Of a DNA stretch of 64,000 nt, positions 23,528 through 36,558 are shown in pieces. Source of the stretch: Cerrena zonata (Eukaryota > Basidiomycota > Agaricomycetes > Polyporales > Cerrenaceae). Under the pieces are notes generated by a model. That model was not told where the DNA came from, did not search any database, and worked only from the letters and a program-made list of their open reading frames with translations. A program made the translations under genes and the position numbers. The stretch is from the NCBI GenBank assembly GCA_038087015.1, contig JASBNA010000083.1:1-64000 (forward strand), in the 5' to 3' direction. Numbering within the stretch: the first letter of the stretch is position 1; each line of letters opens with the position of its first letter.

Positions 23528-25498
23528 ATGGCTTCATTCGAATCCACTCTAGCTGGAGTCCTAGGAGGTTACATCGAAGGCTTAGGGGTCGGGATGGTGT
23601 ACGTATAATCCGTTTCATATAATGATCTCGAACTGATCTAAAACTATAGATTATATGGTATCGCTATGGCACAGGCGTATGTATATCTACTCAATAGTCG
23701 TCGCGACCCCAAATGGCTTCGGTTTACGGCATGTACGGTAGTGTATGTGTGCTACTGCAGTGTCTTTTATTCGGATGAGCTAACTCATTCGCATCACTGT
23801 AGTTTGGTGGAAACGGCGCAGGTAGCCTGTTTGCTTCGCGAGCTCTACGTCTATTCTGTTATAGCCATCGCCAATCCTTTAACTATCACTCAGATTGATT
23901 GGTAAGTAACTTCGCGGCTTTCCCTCAGCAGAAATTTGCTAACTTCTTCCAGGAGTGTTACGGTGCGTTACAATATTCCGGTTCCGATGGTGAACCAACA
24001 AGTACTAATAATTATATTGATTATCTCAGGTTGCTGTGTTTCTAGGCGTGAGTCAATTCGTTACCTCGCTGTTTATTCCTGATTTGCTTATCAGTATGTA
24101 GTTCGTCACCCAAAACATCGTCGATTGGTGGGTCCATAATTTGTTTTCATGTGTATTCCACTAAATCAGGACCAGTTACTATATTTATCGAGTCTGGAGC
24201 TGTGAGTTCACTCATGTTATCTTCTATGTTGTCACAGAATTGATACTTTTGTCGCTTAAAGTCAGCAGGAATCTATACCTGACAATTCCACTAGTGCGTT
24301 CGCTAGTCAATATTTTGTTTATGCTAGCACTCATTCACCATCCACCAAAGGCTATTATCCCTATCGCTCGTGATGGATTTTATCTCCGTAAGCCATTCTT
24401 TGCAACGATACTTGCAGCTGTCTGACTTTTACTTGCTTGTAGGCTGCATCGCTGGGCTGTAAGTGCCATGTCTGATCCTTCATTGGCGACAGTAGTCTCA
24501 TTTCATATCAGAATCCAATTCCCGGTATGGACCGCTCTGGAGACAACACAGAGTATCAGGGTATGTTCTGCTAAGTTCGGTATCATGATCTCTTTTAACA
24601 CATGTGTAGACGTCTTTGCTAGTCACCATCTCGACATCCCTAGCCCTGAACGTACTGCTTGCGGCTTCTATGGTTTATTATCTCCGCCGCAATACAACCG
24701 CCTTTGAACGGTACGCCTCGTCATTATCATCTCATTTCATGTCAATCTAACATCCGTCCTAGCACTCGCAATGTCCTGAGTTGGATGATCTTGTATTCTG
24801 TTCACACCGGTGGAATCCTTGCGTAAGTAGCTTCAATTTCTTTGCTCGAACGTCCAGCTGACGTCTCTACTTGGCTACTAGCCTTGTCTTGGCATGCGCT
24901 CTTGCCACGGTACGTCTAAAATGTCATAGCAGCTCCAACTTCCGACACTTATCCTCTCATTAGTATCTTTTGCTACCCTCAAGCCTCATTTTTACTGCGT
25001 TTATCCTTATCAACTCAGAACGTGAGCATATCTATTTTTTCCCATATACTGATTATTGACAGCAACGTTTGTAGTCAACTCGAACGCTTTCTTCGGACTG
25101 TGAGCTTTATAAATATTGTGGCAGTTTTTCTCTTCTTACGTTCTCTGTATAGGTTGAACGCCAAAAATAGACTCAGGCAGAAAATGAACGACCCCATCAT
25201 GATCGCCAGCAATGAACTCAGTGACCAGTCGGCCTCGTACCGCTTACGCACGGTCAGTAACAATATCAACGTCACAACTCAAAGCTTACTTTTTGTGGTT
25301 ACAGATTGAAATTGGTGTCACCAAAGAAACTTCACATGCTGCTGATGACATCGTAAGTATACATTACGCCAATGGTCGTCAGTTGAACTCACGTTGATTG
25401 AAAGTCGCCAGGGCCATCCCCGCAGGGAAACAAACTCAAAGGAAGTTTCTTCCAATAAGAGCCAACTCCGAGTGACCACTCAGTCGTTTGATGCTTGA
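23528..25498 (+). CDS. DUF6534-type membrane protein C
   Basis: Third tandem paralogue and the most divergent. Start MASFESTLAGVLGGYIEGLG, then LYGIAMAQAYVYLLNSRRDP, LVETAQVACLLRELYVYSVI, FVTQNIVDWTSYYIYRVWS, LALNVLLAASMVYYLRR, SWMILYSVHTGGILA and VNSNAFFGLNAKNRLR. Microexons of 10 nt (23953-23962), 18 nt (24030-24047) and 16 nt (24443-24458) match A and D. The family's LNSR is LNAK here. The C-terminus depends on whether GTAAGT at about 25351 is a donor. If spliced, the protein ends at TGA 25496-25498 with a Ser/Thr-rich tail; if not, at 25397. All other junctions keep the frame. Probably functional. Confidence 0.85.
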
Positions 25499-26196
25499 GC
25501 ATCTTTCACCTCTTTGTTTCAATATGCGTTCATTAGAATGTATTCTTCTTAGCTGATGACAGCGATTCAGAGCCTCTTTAGGCAGTCTTTCCTCACCCCG
25601 CTCCTTAAACTTTTCAGATTTGTTCTTCGCCTCGTAATTGTAGTTGTAATTCCAAACCTGTATTTTGAATTTTTTGAATGTACTTGCGCTTAGTGTAAAG
25701 CCGGCAGACGCCAGTGAGAAGATCTTAACTCCGATCTATCAAGGACCAGAAAATATTTGGCAAACATCACTGCACTGGTAACATGGTCAAACACACATCC
25801 ATGAACCTAGAATCTCCGCCATCTCCTATGCTACACAAATCTTACTAGAAGAACGATTGTCGCCGAAACTTACGCCAGTATGTACCAAGGTCACCGCGGC
25901 CAGCCATATGGCCAACGTCAAAACTCTCTTTGTCATGAAGATCTCAGCGTTTCATGTTTTCTCCCTTTCAATCTCATTTGAGGAGCCAGTGCCAAGGGTT
26001 AGATCTGAACCATCTTCTTTCTCGTCCTATCTAAAACCTTGTTAGACGTGAGTACTTGCGTCCTGTTGTCAACTTTGTTTCACTGATAAACGATCGCAGG
26101 CTTGGACTCATCTTATTATTAATTCTCAACTGTTCGGCGACGTATAAAGATAGGTAAGGATATGAGTAAACGTCACCTATCCCATCTTCTTGAAGT
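25499..26196. other. Spacer between C and D
   Basis: No supported gene. Holds the 3' flank of C and the promoter region of D. Confidence 0.5.
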
Positions 26197-28048
26197 ATGC
26201 CCGACGTGTTATCAATTCCTTACATCCTCGGCGGTTTCATTGTCAGCTTCGCCATTGCATTTCTGTATGTCTAATTTCCGCAGCCAGGTCGTTACGTACT
26301 TAGCCACCACATTTCAAAGTGTATATGGAACAAATATAGCACAGGCTTATGTTTACCTTCACGGATGCGACGAGGACTCGAAATGGAGCAAGTGGCTAGC
26401 AGGCACAATCATGTGAGTTTGTCTTCTAGTGTAATCCTCTTCACGCTGATTCTGACATCCAATCCCAATAGTGTTCTAGAAACTATTCAATCAGGTTTCC
26501 TGGTGAGAGAAATGTACTGCTATACCGTGTTGGCTGTTGCGGACAACACAACACTTTTCCACATCGATTGGTTAGCGTATAATATAGCTCTCTCCCCTTA
26601 TGAGGTTATTTTCTGATTCATTGTTACTATAGGAGTGTTCCGGTATGGTCCTGTGACTCTTTCTATCTATTCTTGCTGATGATTGGTCCAGTGCTTTCTG
26701 ATATTTGACGTGAGTGCGGTTACATGTGTATTATGATATATATTGATCTTTATACTGACCGCTGGCAGTGCATTATTGGTACTTTGATTGATGGGTAAGC
26801 AACAAACCAAGTCGATCACGGTTTCAATACGGTTGATGTGCAAGCCTTAGATTCTACATCCACAGAATGTGGTCTTGTGAGTCCCTTCCATCTTCCGTTT
26901 TCTATTCCATTGTGACGGCTCGTACCAAGTCAGCAAGAATGTAGCCCTGACAGCGGGAACAGTACGTGTATCATTGGAAACCCATGGTAGTCCGCACTGA
27001 ACCAGCTTATTTACAGACTTTACTTCTCATCGCGTGGAACGGAGGTTTGCTTTGTGAGTAGACTACTATACATCCAAACGAATTAGAAAATGATTATCTG
27101 CATTTTGTCAGATGTCACCATTGGAACGTAGGTTGCACGGTCTTCAGTTACTACAATACCGCTTAGAAAACTTCCCTGCCAGTATTCGAGCACCTTCATG
27201 GATAGCCCTGGTGACAGATAATGATTTGAGAGTAAGTCATAGAAAACTAGTGAACGTTCGATACTCTACATATTCTTCTAGATTGCAATTCTCCTCACTC
27301 TGTCATCAGTCACTGCTATCAGTATCGTAATCGCCACTTCAATGGTGTATTACCTCAGACGCACTGAAGCTGTGTTTCAAGGGTATGGTCAATTAGTGCA
27401 GCCTTCTCATTGACCTTTTCATCTCACGTAGCTATAGAACTAGGGATGTCATCACATGGCTCATTGTCTACTCAATCAACACCGGCGTAGTTCTAGTGTG
27501 AGTAGATCATGGAATAAGTCGCATCTCTCTGGCCATCTTCCATATTGACCGAAACTTGCTCTAGAGCCGTATCTCTCGCTAGTCTAATCACGGTAAGCTC
27601 TAGGCCTATATTCTAGTGAGCACCATGCTCATAGCGCGTATAGTATCTCGTATTGCCATATAGCTGTATGTTCCTTGGATTTGTGCTGATACTATCCAAA
27701 GGTGACACCTGTCGGTCTCCGAGTATCATAAACTAACCTTGAATTTCTAGTATATGCTAGTTCCTTGTTTGGAGCGTGAGTGGATCCTCCATGACTATTG
27801 TTTATAATATCTTTACGCTGAAGTGTGCACTGGTATAGTTTGAATACCAGACATTCGCTCCGTACTCATAACGCTGAGATGAGACTGAGTAGCCAAGTGA
27901 CTCAGGCACATATACAACCGGTTCCGACTTCGGTATGTGTTCTTTCATTTCGGATCCCGAATCTAGAATGTATTGACACGCTGCTACCCAGGTCCGCGTT
28001 CAGGTTAGCCACGGGAAATTTACTGAGCAGACTACTATCGCTTTGTAA
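26197..28048 (+). CDS. DUF6534-type membrane protein D
   Basis: Fourth tandem paralogue. Start MPDVLSIPYILGGFIVSFAI, spliced at GTATGT to VYGTNIAQAYVYLHGCDEDS, then VLETIQSGFLVREMYCYTVL, FYIHRMWSL, VIATSMVYYLRRTEAV, WLIVYSINTGVVLV, YLVLPYSCMFLGFVLILSK and ASSLFGALNTRHS. Microexons of 10 nt (26633-26642), 18 nt (26692-26709) and 16 nt (27112-27127) are conserved. The final exon gives VRVQVSHGKFTEQ and stops at TAA 28046-28048, aligning with the VQVEVEVSTET / IRVEVSRET tails of A and B. No lesions seen. Confidence 0.87.
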
Positions 28049-29664
28049 CATGCCATGCTGTGCAGAATGTCCGCTGTTCTGAAATTGTATTCAAAAAATT
28101 GCAACTCCCACTGATTTCCATGTCGAAGAAAAGCATCAAGGGATACGCGCCACTTTCTACCACTGGGTATTTACATGCTAACAGGGAGGGATTCTAGCCA
28201 AATTCCAATCCCGATTGATACCAAGTCTATCGTCCAACTAGTTTCCGAGCTCATCGCTAGAACCAGGATGTTAATACAACTTCAACGTTCAACACCCATA
28301 TTTAAATCGATAAACACATACATATGTGAGATATTGTTCATTTTTCATAGGAAGATGACTTGAGGGTCTTGATAGGATTTGGAAGAGACTGACCGGCTTC
28401 AGGCTGTAATTGGAACATGTGCCGTGATGGTATTAAGCTGCTTAGTCAGACTCGGCTACATGTTGAACTCCGAGTCGTCCGTTCCAGTATCCAGATCGTT
28501 ACTTGATATGATACACCGCAAGCTCATTATGTTGTGGTTTAACCAGTAGAACATCGTGAGGCTCTGACTCTGAACCACGCACATACCTTCTTACCGAAGC
28601 CAAGTGTCCAATTTGTATTATGGAATGTTCGACCATAACCGAGCGCATCGACGATGACTCGGATCGACACCTGGCATATTTATGTTTCGTTTCCTTTCAG
28701 TACGTCCTCAGTTATTATGCATTGTACTCGATGCTGTGGCTATAAACACAGACTTAGACCAGGCTGTTTGCACAAAATTGCAACTTTACCCCTATGAAGT
28801 AGTATGAACAACATCGACGAATAGATCCCAACCGTATCATGTTCTGACCCGCTGGACATGTACTTGATTCACATTGTAGTCGTAAGGTATCTATCTGGTA
28901 AGCTGTACCCATAGATTTTGACTCTGAAGTGACGATGTTTGAGTGAAACTGATCCATCATATCGTTTACAGTTTCTTTCGATAAATAATAGGTCCTTCGT
29001 CTCTTCGATTGTGCCACAGAACAAAAACGTTAATATCACTTGTCACTGGGAAATCTGGCCTTGGTTTATACCTTTCTCTCTATTGGTCAGCTCTAACTGA
29101 TGTCTCCTCAGGTAGTTTTCAACCAACTGATCGATGTAAACCTTTGACGATTGCGTATAGTTTCTAGGAAGGGTCATATTATCCGCCTTCCACGATGTCC
29201 ATCGTATTTTACTTCTAATGCAGATCCTGCACCACGTGGAAACCGCAATATTATGCTCTAGATTCTGCTTCAGAAACACGTTTACGACTTCTGACAAGTC
29301 CAAATATTGGCTGCGACTCCGACATGGCGACAAGACGCGTGTTTATGGTGTGTCATAGTCGTGTAGGGTCCGATACATCTCGAGTACAAGCTCACTCCGC
29401 GGGATTTCAACTCCTCCAACTCGAGTGTTGCGGACTATCGACCTTTTTGTTGTAAGTACAATCTTTGGCTGGCCCTCCCGGCTCGCTTATGATCAGGTGA
29501 TCACGCGTAAAGGACACTGGCCACTTTCGCGTATAACAATGCTGGCTCATAAATATACTCTGCCTTACTCTCGAATCCTCATCTTCATACCCCGCATTTA
29601 CCACCTATTGACTAAAATACACATGGCTCTATAGCACCCACCTCCCTGTCGTCGCCTATTCCTC
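28049..29664. other. Intergenic with weak minus-strand coding potential
   Basis: No supported gene. Two minus-strand frames (29043-29333, starting SPCRSRSQYLDLSEVVNVFL, and 28754-29017) have plausible composition but no recognised domain and no clear splice chain. Confidence 0.4.
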
Positions 29665-30617
29665 ATGTCATTTCCATCTTCCCCTCGACCTATCTTAAAG
29701 AAACACGACTTGTCGCGCTCGCCTACGTGGTTCCTACAGACACCCAACAGCCTTGATGGGGATCTTTTTGCACTACGCAAGAATGTGCAATTCTCTCCTG
29801 AAAACAAAACTTTCCTGACCCATCCTCCGGACGAATATGACCGGTCCCCCATTAAGGTCTCTTACAATACATGCGAGATCCCTGACAGAGACTCCAGGGG
29901 AAGCCCATCTCGTAGACGAGGACGAAGAAGTTCAAATAAAAGACCCGAAGGCCTATTGCAAGCAAGTCCGACGGGTACACCGAGCACGTATGAAATGGTC
30001 ATGGCCTCACCTGTCTTCGAGGAGGACAACGACGAGGCTGAGCTCACATCTCGTCGGTTTGAACGTCCTAATACCCCGATCCCGTCTTTTGGAAGGCATC
30101 TTCTGGACGACGACGATGACGATGAACTAGCTGATCTTGGACAGGCTCATGCACCCACTCTGCCGCCACTTGTTCGAGACAGCTCAGAGTCTGACGAGTC
30201 TGACGTCACATCACCTTCTCTTGAGCCACCCCAGTTTTGTTCGTTATTTTCCTCCATCCGTCGCCTTCATCGTATTGATTAGCTTTTTTTTTTTTAGCGT
30301 GGACGACCGAAAGCAATGCCTTGAAAACTGCATTGACCCTGGGTGGCCCCCGATATGGCTCCCCTTCTCGCAAGACTAGCGAAGCACTTGCGCGATCAGT
30401 GAAGTACCCCGCACAACTGAGTCTATCCAGCACCTCGCAGCCAGCTGGATTCCAAAAGAGATCACGTCTCAACGCACAGAGACACCGGATTCCCCTTGAG
30501 TTCACCCAAACACCATCACACGAGAGGGATGTGTTTGACGATACGGCAGGCGTCATATGTGAAAGTTGGGTGGTCTCTGCACCCAATGATGATGCAACCT
30601 GTTTGGATGGGTTCTAA
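29665..30617 (+). CDS. Disordered protein with possible PP1-docking motif
   Basis: Two exons (29665-30238 and 30298-30617) join across an intron with a 13-T tract before its acceptor, giving 297 residues. It opens SFPSSPRPILKKHDLSRSPT and is rich in Ser, Pro and Asp, with a run of five or more Asp (HLLDDDDDDELADL). No globular domain is visible. LFALRKNVQFSPE near residue 35 contains KNVQF, which fits the loose RVxF consensus for docking to protein phosphatase 1. Such motifs are short and can arise by chance. After the intron SWTTESNALKTALTLGGPRY restores an ordered-looking segment. It may be a regulatory or nuclear scaffold protein; function unknown. Confidence 0.75.
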
Positions 30618-30849
30618 ACCATCTTTCGAAGGGAACTTAATACGCATACGATATTAATTTCTACACCTTACTTTAAACTCTGAAGATCGTATTCTGATGC
30701 CATGCATCGAGAATGGCCGCCCAACAAAATGTACTTATAAAAATAGCAATCGTTATACACTTCCTTTTCAGCGGTCTTATAGTATACATTTCGTTGTATG
30801 CGTGTCGTGTCAGGGGGGTCAGGTTACATCACCAGATCTCGTCTTACGA

Positions 30850-33090
30850 TCAGACATCACGAACCTCGACCACATCATCGTGACTATCCTTTGTGCTCGA
30901 GGCCGGACTTTTCGGCTCATGATCAACTGAAGACTCATCGGAAACCTCCTCGTCTCTTCCGCCACCTTCTTCGATAGCGGTCTTATATCTCTCGAAGTGA
31001 GAACCAAGGTTCCTACGGTGGAATTATAATTTAGTATATTTCCAAAGATGGCGAACAAATTGTGGGCATACTCAGGTCCAATGATAATCATGCAAACAAC
31101 AAACGCTGCGACTGCGCCGATCAAGATTCCCTGGATGGTAGCATAATCAGGCACAGGGTCTGTCTTCCCAGGAACCGTTGTCTTGAGGTGTGCACCTCCA
31201 GCTGGGAATCCATTTTAGTATTATTCGGTTGGCTTGTCATGTGGACCACGTACTGGCTTCGATTTGGGCAGACGCGGATGAGACCATCTGATATAAAAGG
31301 GTTAATGGTTGATGTTGATAGTGAGCAGGCAAAAATAGTATCATACATTCCCTAATTGGTAGACCACGCCAGGAAATGTTGCCCGGAAGGCAGGAGGAGA
31401 CATCTCAGCAAGTTGAATTGGAATCTAAGTGACACAGTGTCAATGATCAATGTAGAAAGAAAGCTTGACTTGAGAATATACTGACGACACCGAGAGCACC
31501 TTGAACACAGAACTGCATCCAGAAGGCTCCAGCAGCCAGCGCACCGAAACCTGTCGGAAGAATCCACAAAGGAATAAAAGCTGCAGTATGTCTTGTATTA
31601 AAACTATTGGCCGTTCGGACAGAATTTGATTTATACCTCCAATAAAAAGTATTAAGATTCTGAAAAGGTTAGACCTGTCTTCGTCATTCATACACAGAAT
31701 TGGCAGGCTCACAACATGGTCAATCGTCTCCCGATATATTGACTAACGAAACCAGCAACCGCGCCCCCACTGTGGACACCTCTCATGAATGAATCTTTTT
31801 GACCCTATACATGTTGCACTTACGCTATGGCACCCTGGAACATCCGAATTATTAGCATGACAAAATGAAAGGATAGACAGAGCACATACACAATTTCCTA
31901 TTATCGTTGCTACTGTAGCATTATGATCACTCAATCCTTTTGATACTTGCAAATACGTAGGGTAGAGGTCCTAAATCATATCCGAGTCAAGTTAATTGAG
32001 GCTCTATATCTAATTATGTGTCGTCTACCTGAGAGCCATGCGCAAGGAAATTGAGACCTGTTGAAAAGTCGTCGACCATGTATACTTCGCCGCCAGTTGG
32101 AATGAGGTGTTTTATGCCGACTTACCAGACATAAGAAGAATAGCATACACGCACAATGTCCAATGTCTTTTCAACATCTCCTTCGTCTCATGCATAAAAA
32201 TCCTACTACGGGAAAGGGATGTTTGATCTTTCACTCGATTCGCTTTGACTCGGATAAACACTGAACTCTCTGGAAGCAATGCCCGAAGAGCAGCAGCGAA
32301 CAAGGAAATCCCAGAAGCCGTCCAGAAGAGACTCCTCCAGCCGGCAGACACGTTCGGTACCAGATACAAATTGATCACCGCAGCTATCAGATATCCTACG
32401 GCGTAGGCTTGTTGAAGGACTCCACTTGCTAGTCCACGCACTTCGACTGGAAGGTTCTCGAGGGCATTAGAAGACGCGATACCCCACACGCCTCCCATTG
32501 CAATTCCGAAAAGAGAGCGGACGCCAAGAAATTGTTTAAAAGTTTGTACAAAGCCAGACCCGAGTTCAATAGCAGAGATGAGTACGAGGTTGATAATTAG
32601 TGGCCACTTTCGTCCAAAACGATCCGAGAGGCAACCAAAGATGATCTGCGGCGAGAGGACATGCCTGTTGGCGGGAGAAAATAATTACGTCAAACAAACA
32701 GGTACTCACGGCACCCGCTGTCCGGAGCAGAAGTGTAAGAGTAATAGCAGTCGTCTAGAACACGATGTGAAGGGGTGAACGATGTGAAAAGGGGACTCTG
32801 GGGGTCTAGAAGCTCACGATGTCTTGTGTCTTGCGATCGAATTGCTGTTGCAGACGTGTAACGCTGAGAGAGACACTGAAGAAATCGATAGCATCTGCTG
32901 TCCATGCTATATACCTGATTTACAGACAATTTCAGCAAGCCTTGGTTATCGTTCATGATTTAAAACCTTACCCTGATATAAAATGCATCCATTGAAGCCA
33001 AGTAAGCCCACGGAGCGCCTCGAGAATAGGTCGACCAGCAACTCGCTGGTTTTTCTGAGGCACCAAAGATGTTAGAAAACGATGGCCCAT
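30850..33090 (-). CDS. JEN-type monocarboxylate/proton symporter, paralogue 1
   Basis: Plasma-membrane MFS transporter of the Jen1 (sialate:H+ symporter) group, expected to import lactate, pyruvate or dicarboxylates with protons. Start MGHRFLTSLVPQKNQRVAGR, then AWTADAIDFFSVSLSVTRL, CLSDRFGRKWPL (MFS loop motif), GIAMGGVWGIAS, LPVEVRGLASGVLQQAYAVG, LPESSVFIR and NFLAHGSQDLYPTYLQ. Next come GGAVAGFVSQYIGRRL, AEMSPPAFRATFPGVVYQLG and a hydrophilic tail GSHFERYKTAIEEGGG. The Jen signature N-x-x-S/T-H-x-S/T-Q-D-x-x-x-T is present except that the first S/T is Ala. About twelve exons; every junction I tested keeps the frame. Adjacent to paralogue 2 on the same strand. Confidence 0.9.
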
Positions 33091-34326
33091 GGTCAAGTCA
33101 AGGATATGGTGTGAGGCAGAAAGTCCTGTCGCTCAAACAAGGGCTCTATCACCTCTACCTCCCCTTGTACGATCCATGGTATCCGAACGCCCCTACTTTA
33201 GCATCCAAAAACGATCTCATGATACACTGAAGAGCTAAAGTGATCCCGTTGACAAATTACCGAGACCACAGCGTTCGGCTACCATGGGTGAATACCGTAA
33301 TTGAATGTGTCGCGGGTGCTGGAGATAATCAAGTTTACCAAATCGAGCCAAAAGGAGAGAAGGGCTTAGCCACCATCATATGATGGACTACCACACGTGC
33401 GGGGTTTGGTATTCAAATGCAGGGAGACATTTCTCCAAGTGGTAAGTCTAGCGATCAGCGCAGAAAGCGTATCAGACTATAGTGATGGAGGACGCACTCA
33501 AGAGAGCAGGGATTAGGTACCACGCCCAACAGTCGACAATCTAGCTTTGAGAGGAGGCGCAGAGAATCAGTAGAAAGACACAAATCATAGGAATAGAATA
33601 ATCTTACCACCAATCCTGTCGTAGCTTCTGTTCGCTGGCAAGAGAAGTTAAGAGCTTGAACATATTCTCAGCTTTGTTGCCGCAGGCTGGATAGTGCAAA
33701 GATACTCAAAGCGGTTAGTACAAAGCATAACGCGACACATGACTCCAACCATGTATAGAAAGTGCCAGCCTAGAGTTACGTTGTCGAACAACGTTCGCGA
33801 TCCGGACGCCAAGAAAACGAACTTGGTCAACTTCCTCCACCAGCGCTTCCAATGGGGGCACACAATTCTGCCAAGGGAGTGTCCAACACCCATCGATCAC
33901 TTACCAGGCTGTTGGGTCTAGACAATTCCAAATTCCAGCTCCAAGTTCTGTGTTCAAAAAGTCGGATAGGGGGCCCGAAGGAGAACCCGAAGAGAGTGTG
34001 CACTTACGTTGGTTTGTGCAAAGGTTCGTATTTGTCAACTTGAACACATGTCGAGAAGCCGAGAAGTCTGCAATGTGGGTTTTGAGTGTAAGAGAGAGAT
34101 GGAAACGTTAAAATGCGTTGCTTGGTCGTATAGTAATACATCGTAAAACATGAAGCTAAAAGAATAAGGAGAAAAAAGTCGTACAGGAATACTTCAGATT
34201 ATTACATGTGCTTGTCGTCGTGTCTGATAATAAGTCATTACGAGTACAGCGGGGGGTACACACAGCTGATCCTTGCGATACAAATATCGGATGGGCGGCG
34301 GGTGAAAACGTCTATGAGAGAGTAAC
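33091..34326. other. Spacer between the two transporter genes
   Basis: Promoter region of paralogue 1 and 3' flank of paralogue 2. No supported gene. Confidence 0.5.
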
Positions 34327-36558
34327 TCAGACTTTGAGGTCCGAGCTGTTCTTTTCGTGGATCTCGTCCTCGTGTACGCTTGTCGGCGGTGAACGGTCGT
34401 TGGACACGGTGGTGGGGTCGACTTCTTCAATCTCACCAAGTCCTCCGCCTTCTTCGATAGCGGTCTTAGCCCGCTCGAAGTGCGCACCGTGGTTTCTATG
34501 AGAGAAGATAACGTCAATTGGCTGTGCACAGAATGTCGAGGAAGAAGGAATGTACGTACTCAGGACCGATGAGGGTGATAAGTACTACGAACGCAGCAAC
34601 AACACCAATGAGGATACCCTGAACGGTAGCGTAATCGGGAACAGTTCCCTCCCTTCCGGGGATCGTCGTCCTGAAGTTCCTTCCACCGGCTGTTCGAAAA
34701 GGTTGATCATGAGCTCCAGACCTATAATTAAATCATCTGTGAGACTTACTAGCTTCGATTTGAGCAGATGCCGAGGAAACCATCTAATAAGAATGAAAAA
34801 ATATCAATCGTCGATCGACAATAATGCGCAGCGGAGATATACTGACGTTACCGAGTTGGTACGCGACACCGGGGAAAGTGGCACGGAAAGCCGGTGGAGA
34901 CATCTCAGCAAGTTGGATGGGAATCTAGAGAAGGATAATATGAGTGCCGAGGTATCGATAGAAGAAGCACCACTTGTAACTCACGACACCCCATGCGCCT
35001 TGGACACCGAATTGGATGCAGAATGCACCAGCCGCAAGAGCGCTGAACGAGGACGGCAGAATCCAGAGAGGAATGAACGCGCCGATGAGAAGAACGAATA
35101 TGCTGTGATGAAAAGGAGGCATTGTCAGGAACGAGGTCGCGAAATAATTGGTATAAAAATAGAATGAAGGTGAAGAAGCAAAGAGACATACATGATTGTG
35201 AGACGACGTCCGATGTACTGGCTGAGATATCCTGCGACTGCACCTCCACTGTGGAATGTTAGTTAGACGAGATAGGAAACACAATCATGCGAGTTGTGTA
35301 CTCACGCAATGGCACCCTGTGTAAGCAATGATCAATATTTAAACCTAATGAGGATATGACATATATGACGTACACAGTTTCCAATAATAGTAGCGATGGT
35401 GGCATTGTGGTCTGAGAATCCCTTTGATGTCTGCAGGTAAGTGGGGTAGAGATCCTGAAAGAGACACAATGAGCATTAGACGGAATGGAATAGGAAGATG
35501 AAATCCTACCTGAGATCCGTGTGACAGGAAGTTGAAACCTATATTTGGAAGCGAAAACACAAATCAGAATAAACACTTCGAAATGCTGCCGGAAGGTCCG
35601 TACCGGTCATAAGGAGCACAGCATAGATGCAAAGCAGCCAGTGGGTCTTGAGCATAACCCATGTCTCGTGAATGAAAACCTTTGTCTTGTTAGTGGTGGT
35701 ATGTCCGCGGGCTCTTTCTGCGGCTTTAGCACGGATGAAAACTTCAGACTCGGGGAGAACAGCACGGATGGCGGCAGCGAGGAGGGACAATCCTGCAGCA
35801 GTCCAGAACAAAGCACGCCAGCCTGCGGGAACGGCAGGGACGAGTTTCAAGTTGATGACGGCGGCGATGAGATAACCGACAGCGTAACCTTGTTGAAGGA
35901 CACCACTGGCGAGACCACGAACTTCGACTGGCAAATTTTCAAGGGCGGTTGATGCAGCCATACCCCAAATGCCTCCCATAGCGATACCGAAAAGTGATCG
36001 TGCGGCCAAGAATGATTGGAAATCGTTCACGAAACCGGCACCAAGTTCCAAAATCGCGACAATAATCAAGTTGATGACCAATGGCCATTTGCGACCAAAT
36101 CGGTCAGAGAGAACGCCGAAGAGGACCTGGGTGTTGAGATTAGCGATAGCGTGTGGGGCTCCGTACAATGCGAACTTACGGCACCCAAAGACCGGAAGAG
36201 CAATGTAAGCGTGATAGCGGTCGTCTTGTGGTTGGCCGTGTTAGTATGTACATCTCAGACATCGACTGATGGGGCGGGACTCACGATGTCTGAGGTTTCC
36301 TTGCCAAATTGTGTTCGTAGGTGCGACACACTGAGGGACACACTGAAGAAATCGATGGCGTCGCAAGTCCAAGCTAGCCAGCTGGAGGTTGTATGTTAGG
36401 AAAACCTTGTACATCGCGCAATGACGTTAAAAAACACACCCAGAGAAGAATTGACCCCATTGGAGCAAAGTCAAACTGGCCAACGCCTCGAGGAGCGGTC
36501 TACCCTGCTCTCCTGTCTGTTTACGGGGGACAAGGCTGGTAAGGAAGCGGGGGGCCAT
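34327..36558 (-). CDS. JEN-type monocarboxylate/proton symporter, paralogue 2
   Basis: Start MAPRFLTSLVPRKQTGEQGR, then AWTCDAIDFFSVSLSVSHL, VLSDRFGRKWPLVINL, GIAMGGIWGMAAS, LPVEVRGLASGVLQQGYAVG, LPESEVFIRAKAAERARG and NFLSHGSQDLYPTYLQ. Next come GGAVAGYLSQYIGRRLTIM and the tail HFERAKTAIEEGGGLGEIEE. Twelve transmembrane segments are expected. The Jen signature is complete (N-F-L-S-H-G-S-Q-D-L-Y-P-T). The central block is highly similar to paralogue 1, including intron positions, so the pair arose by tandem duplication. An alternative upstream start in frame at about 36639 is less likely, since the N-terminus from 36558 aligns with paralogue 1. Substrate not deducible from sequence. Confidence 0.92.
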
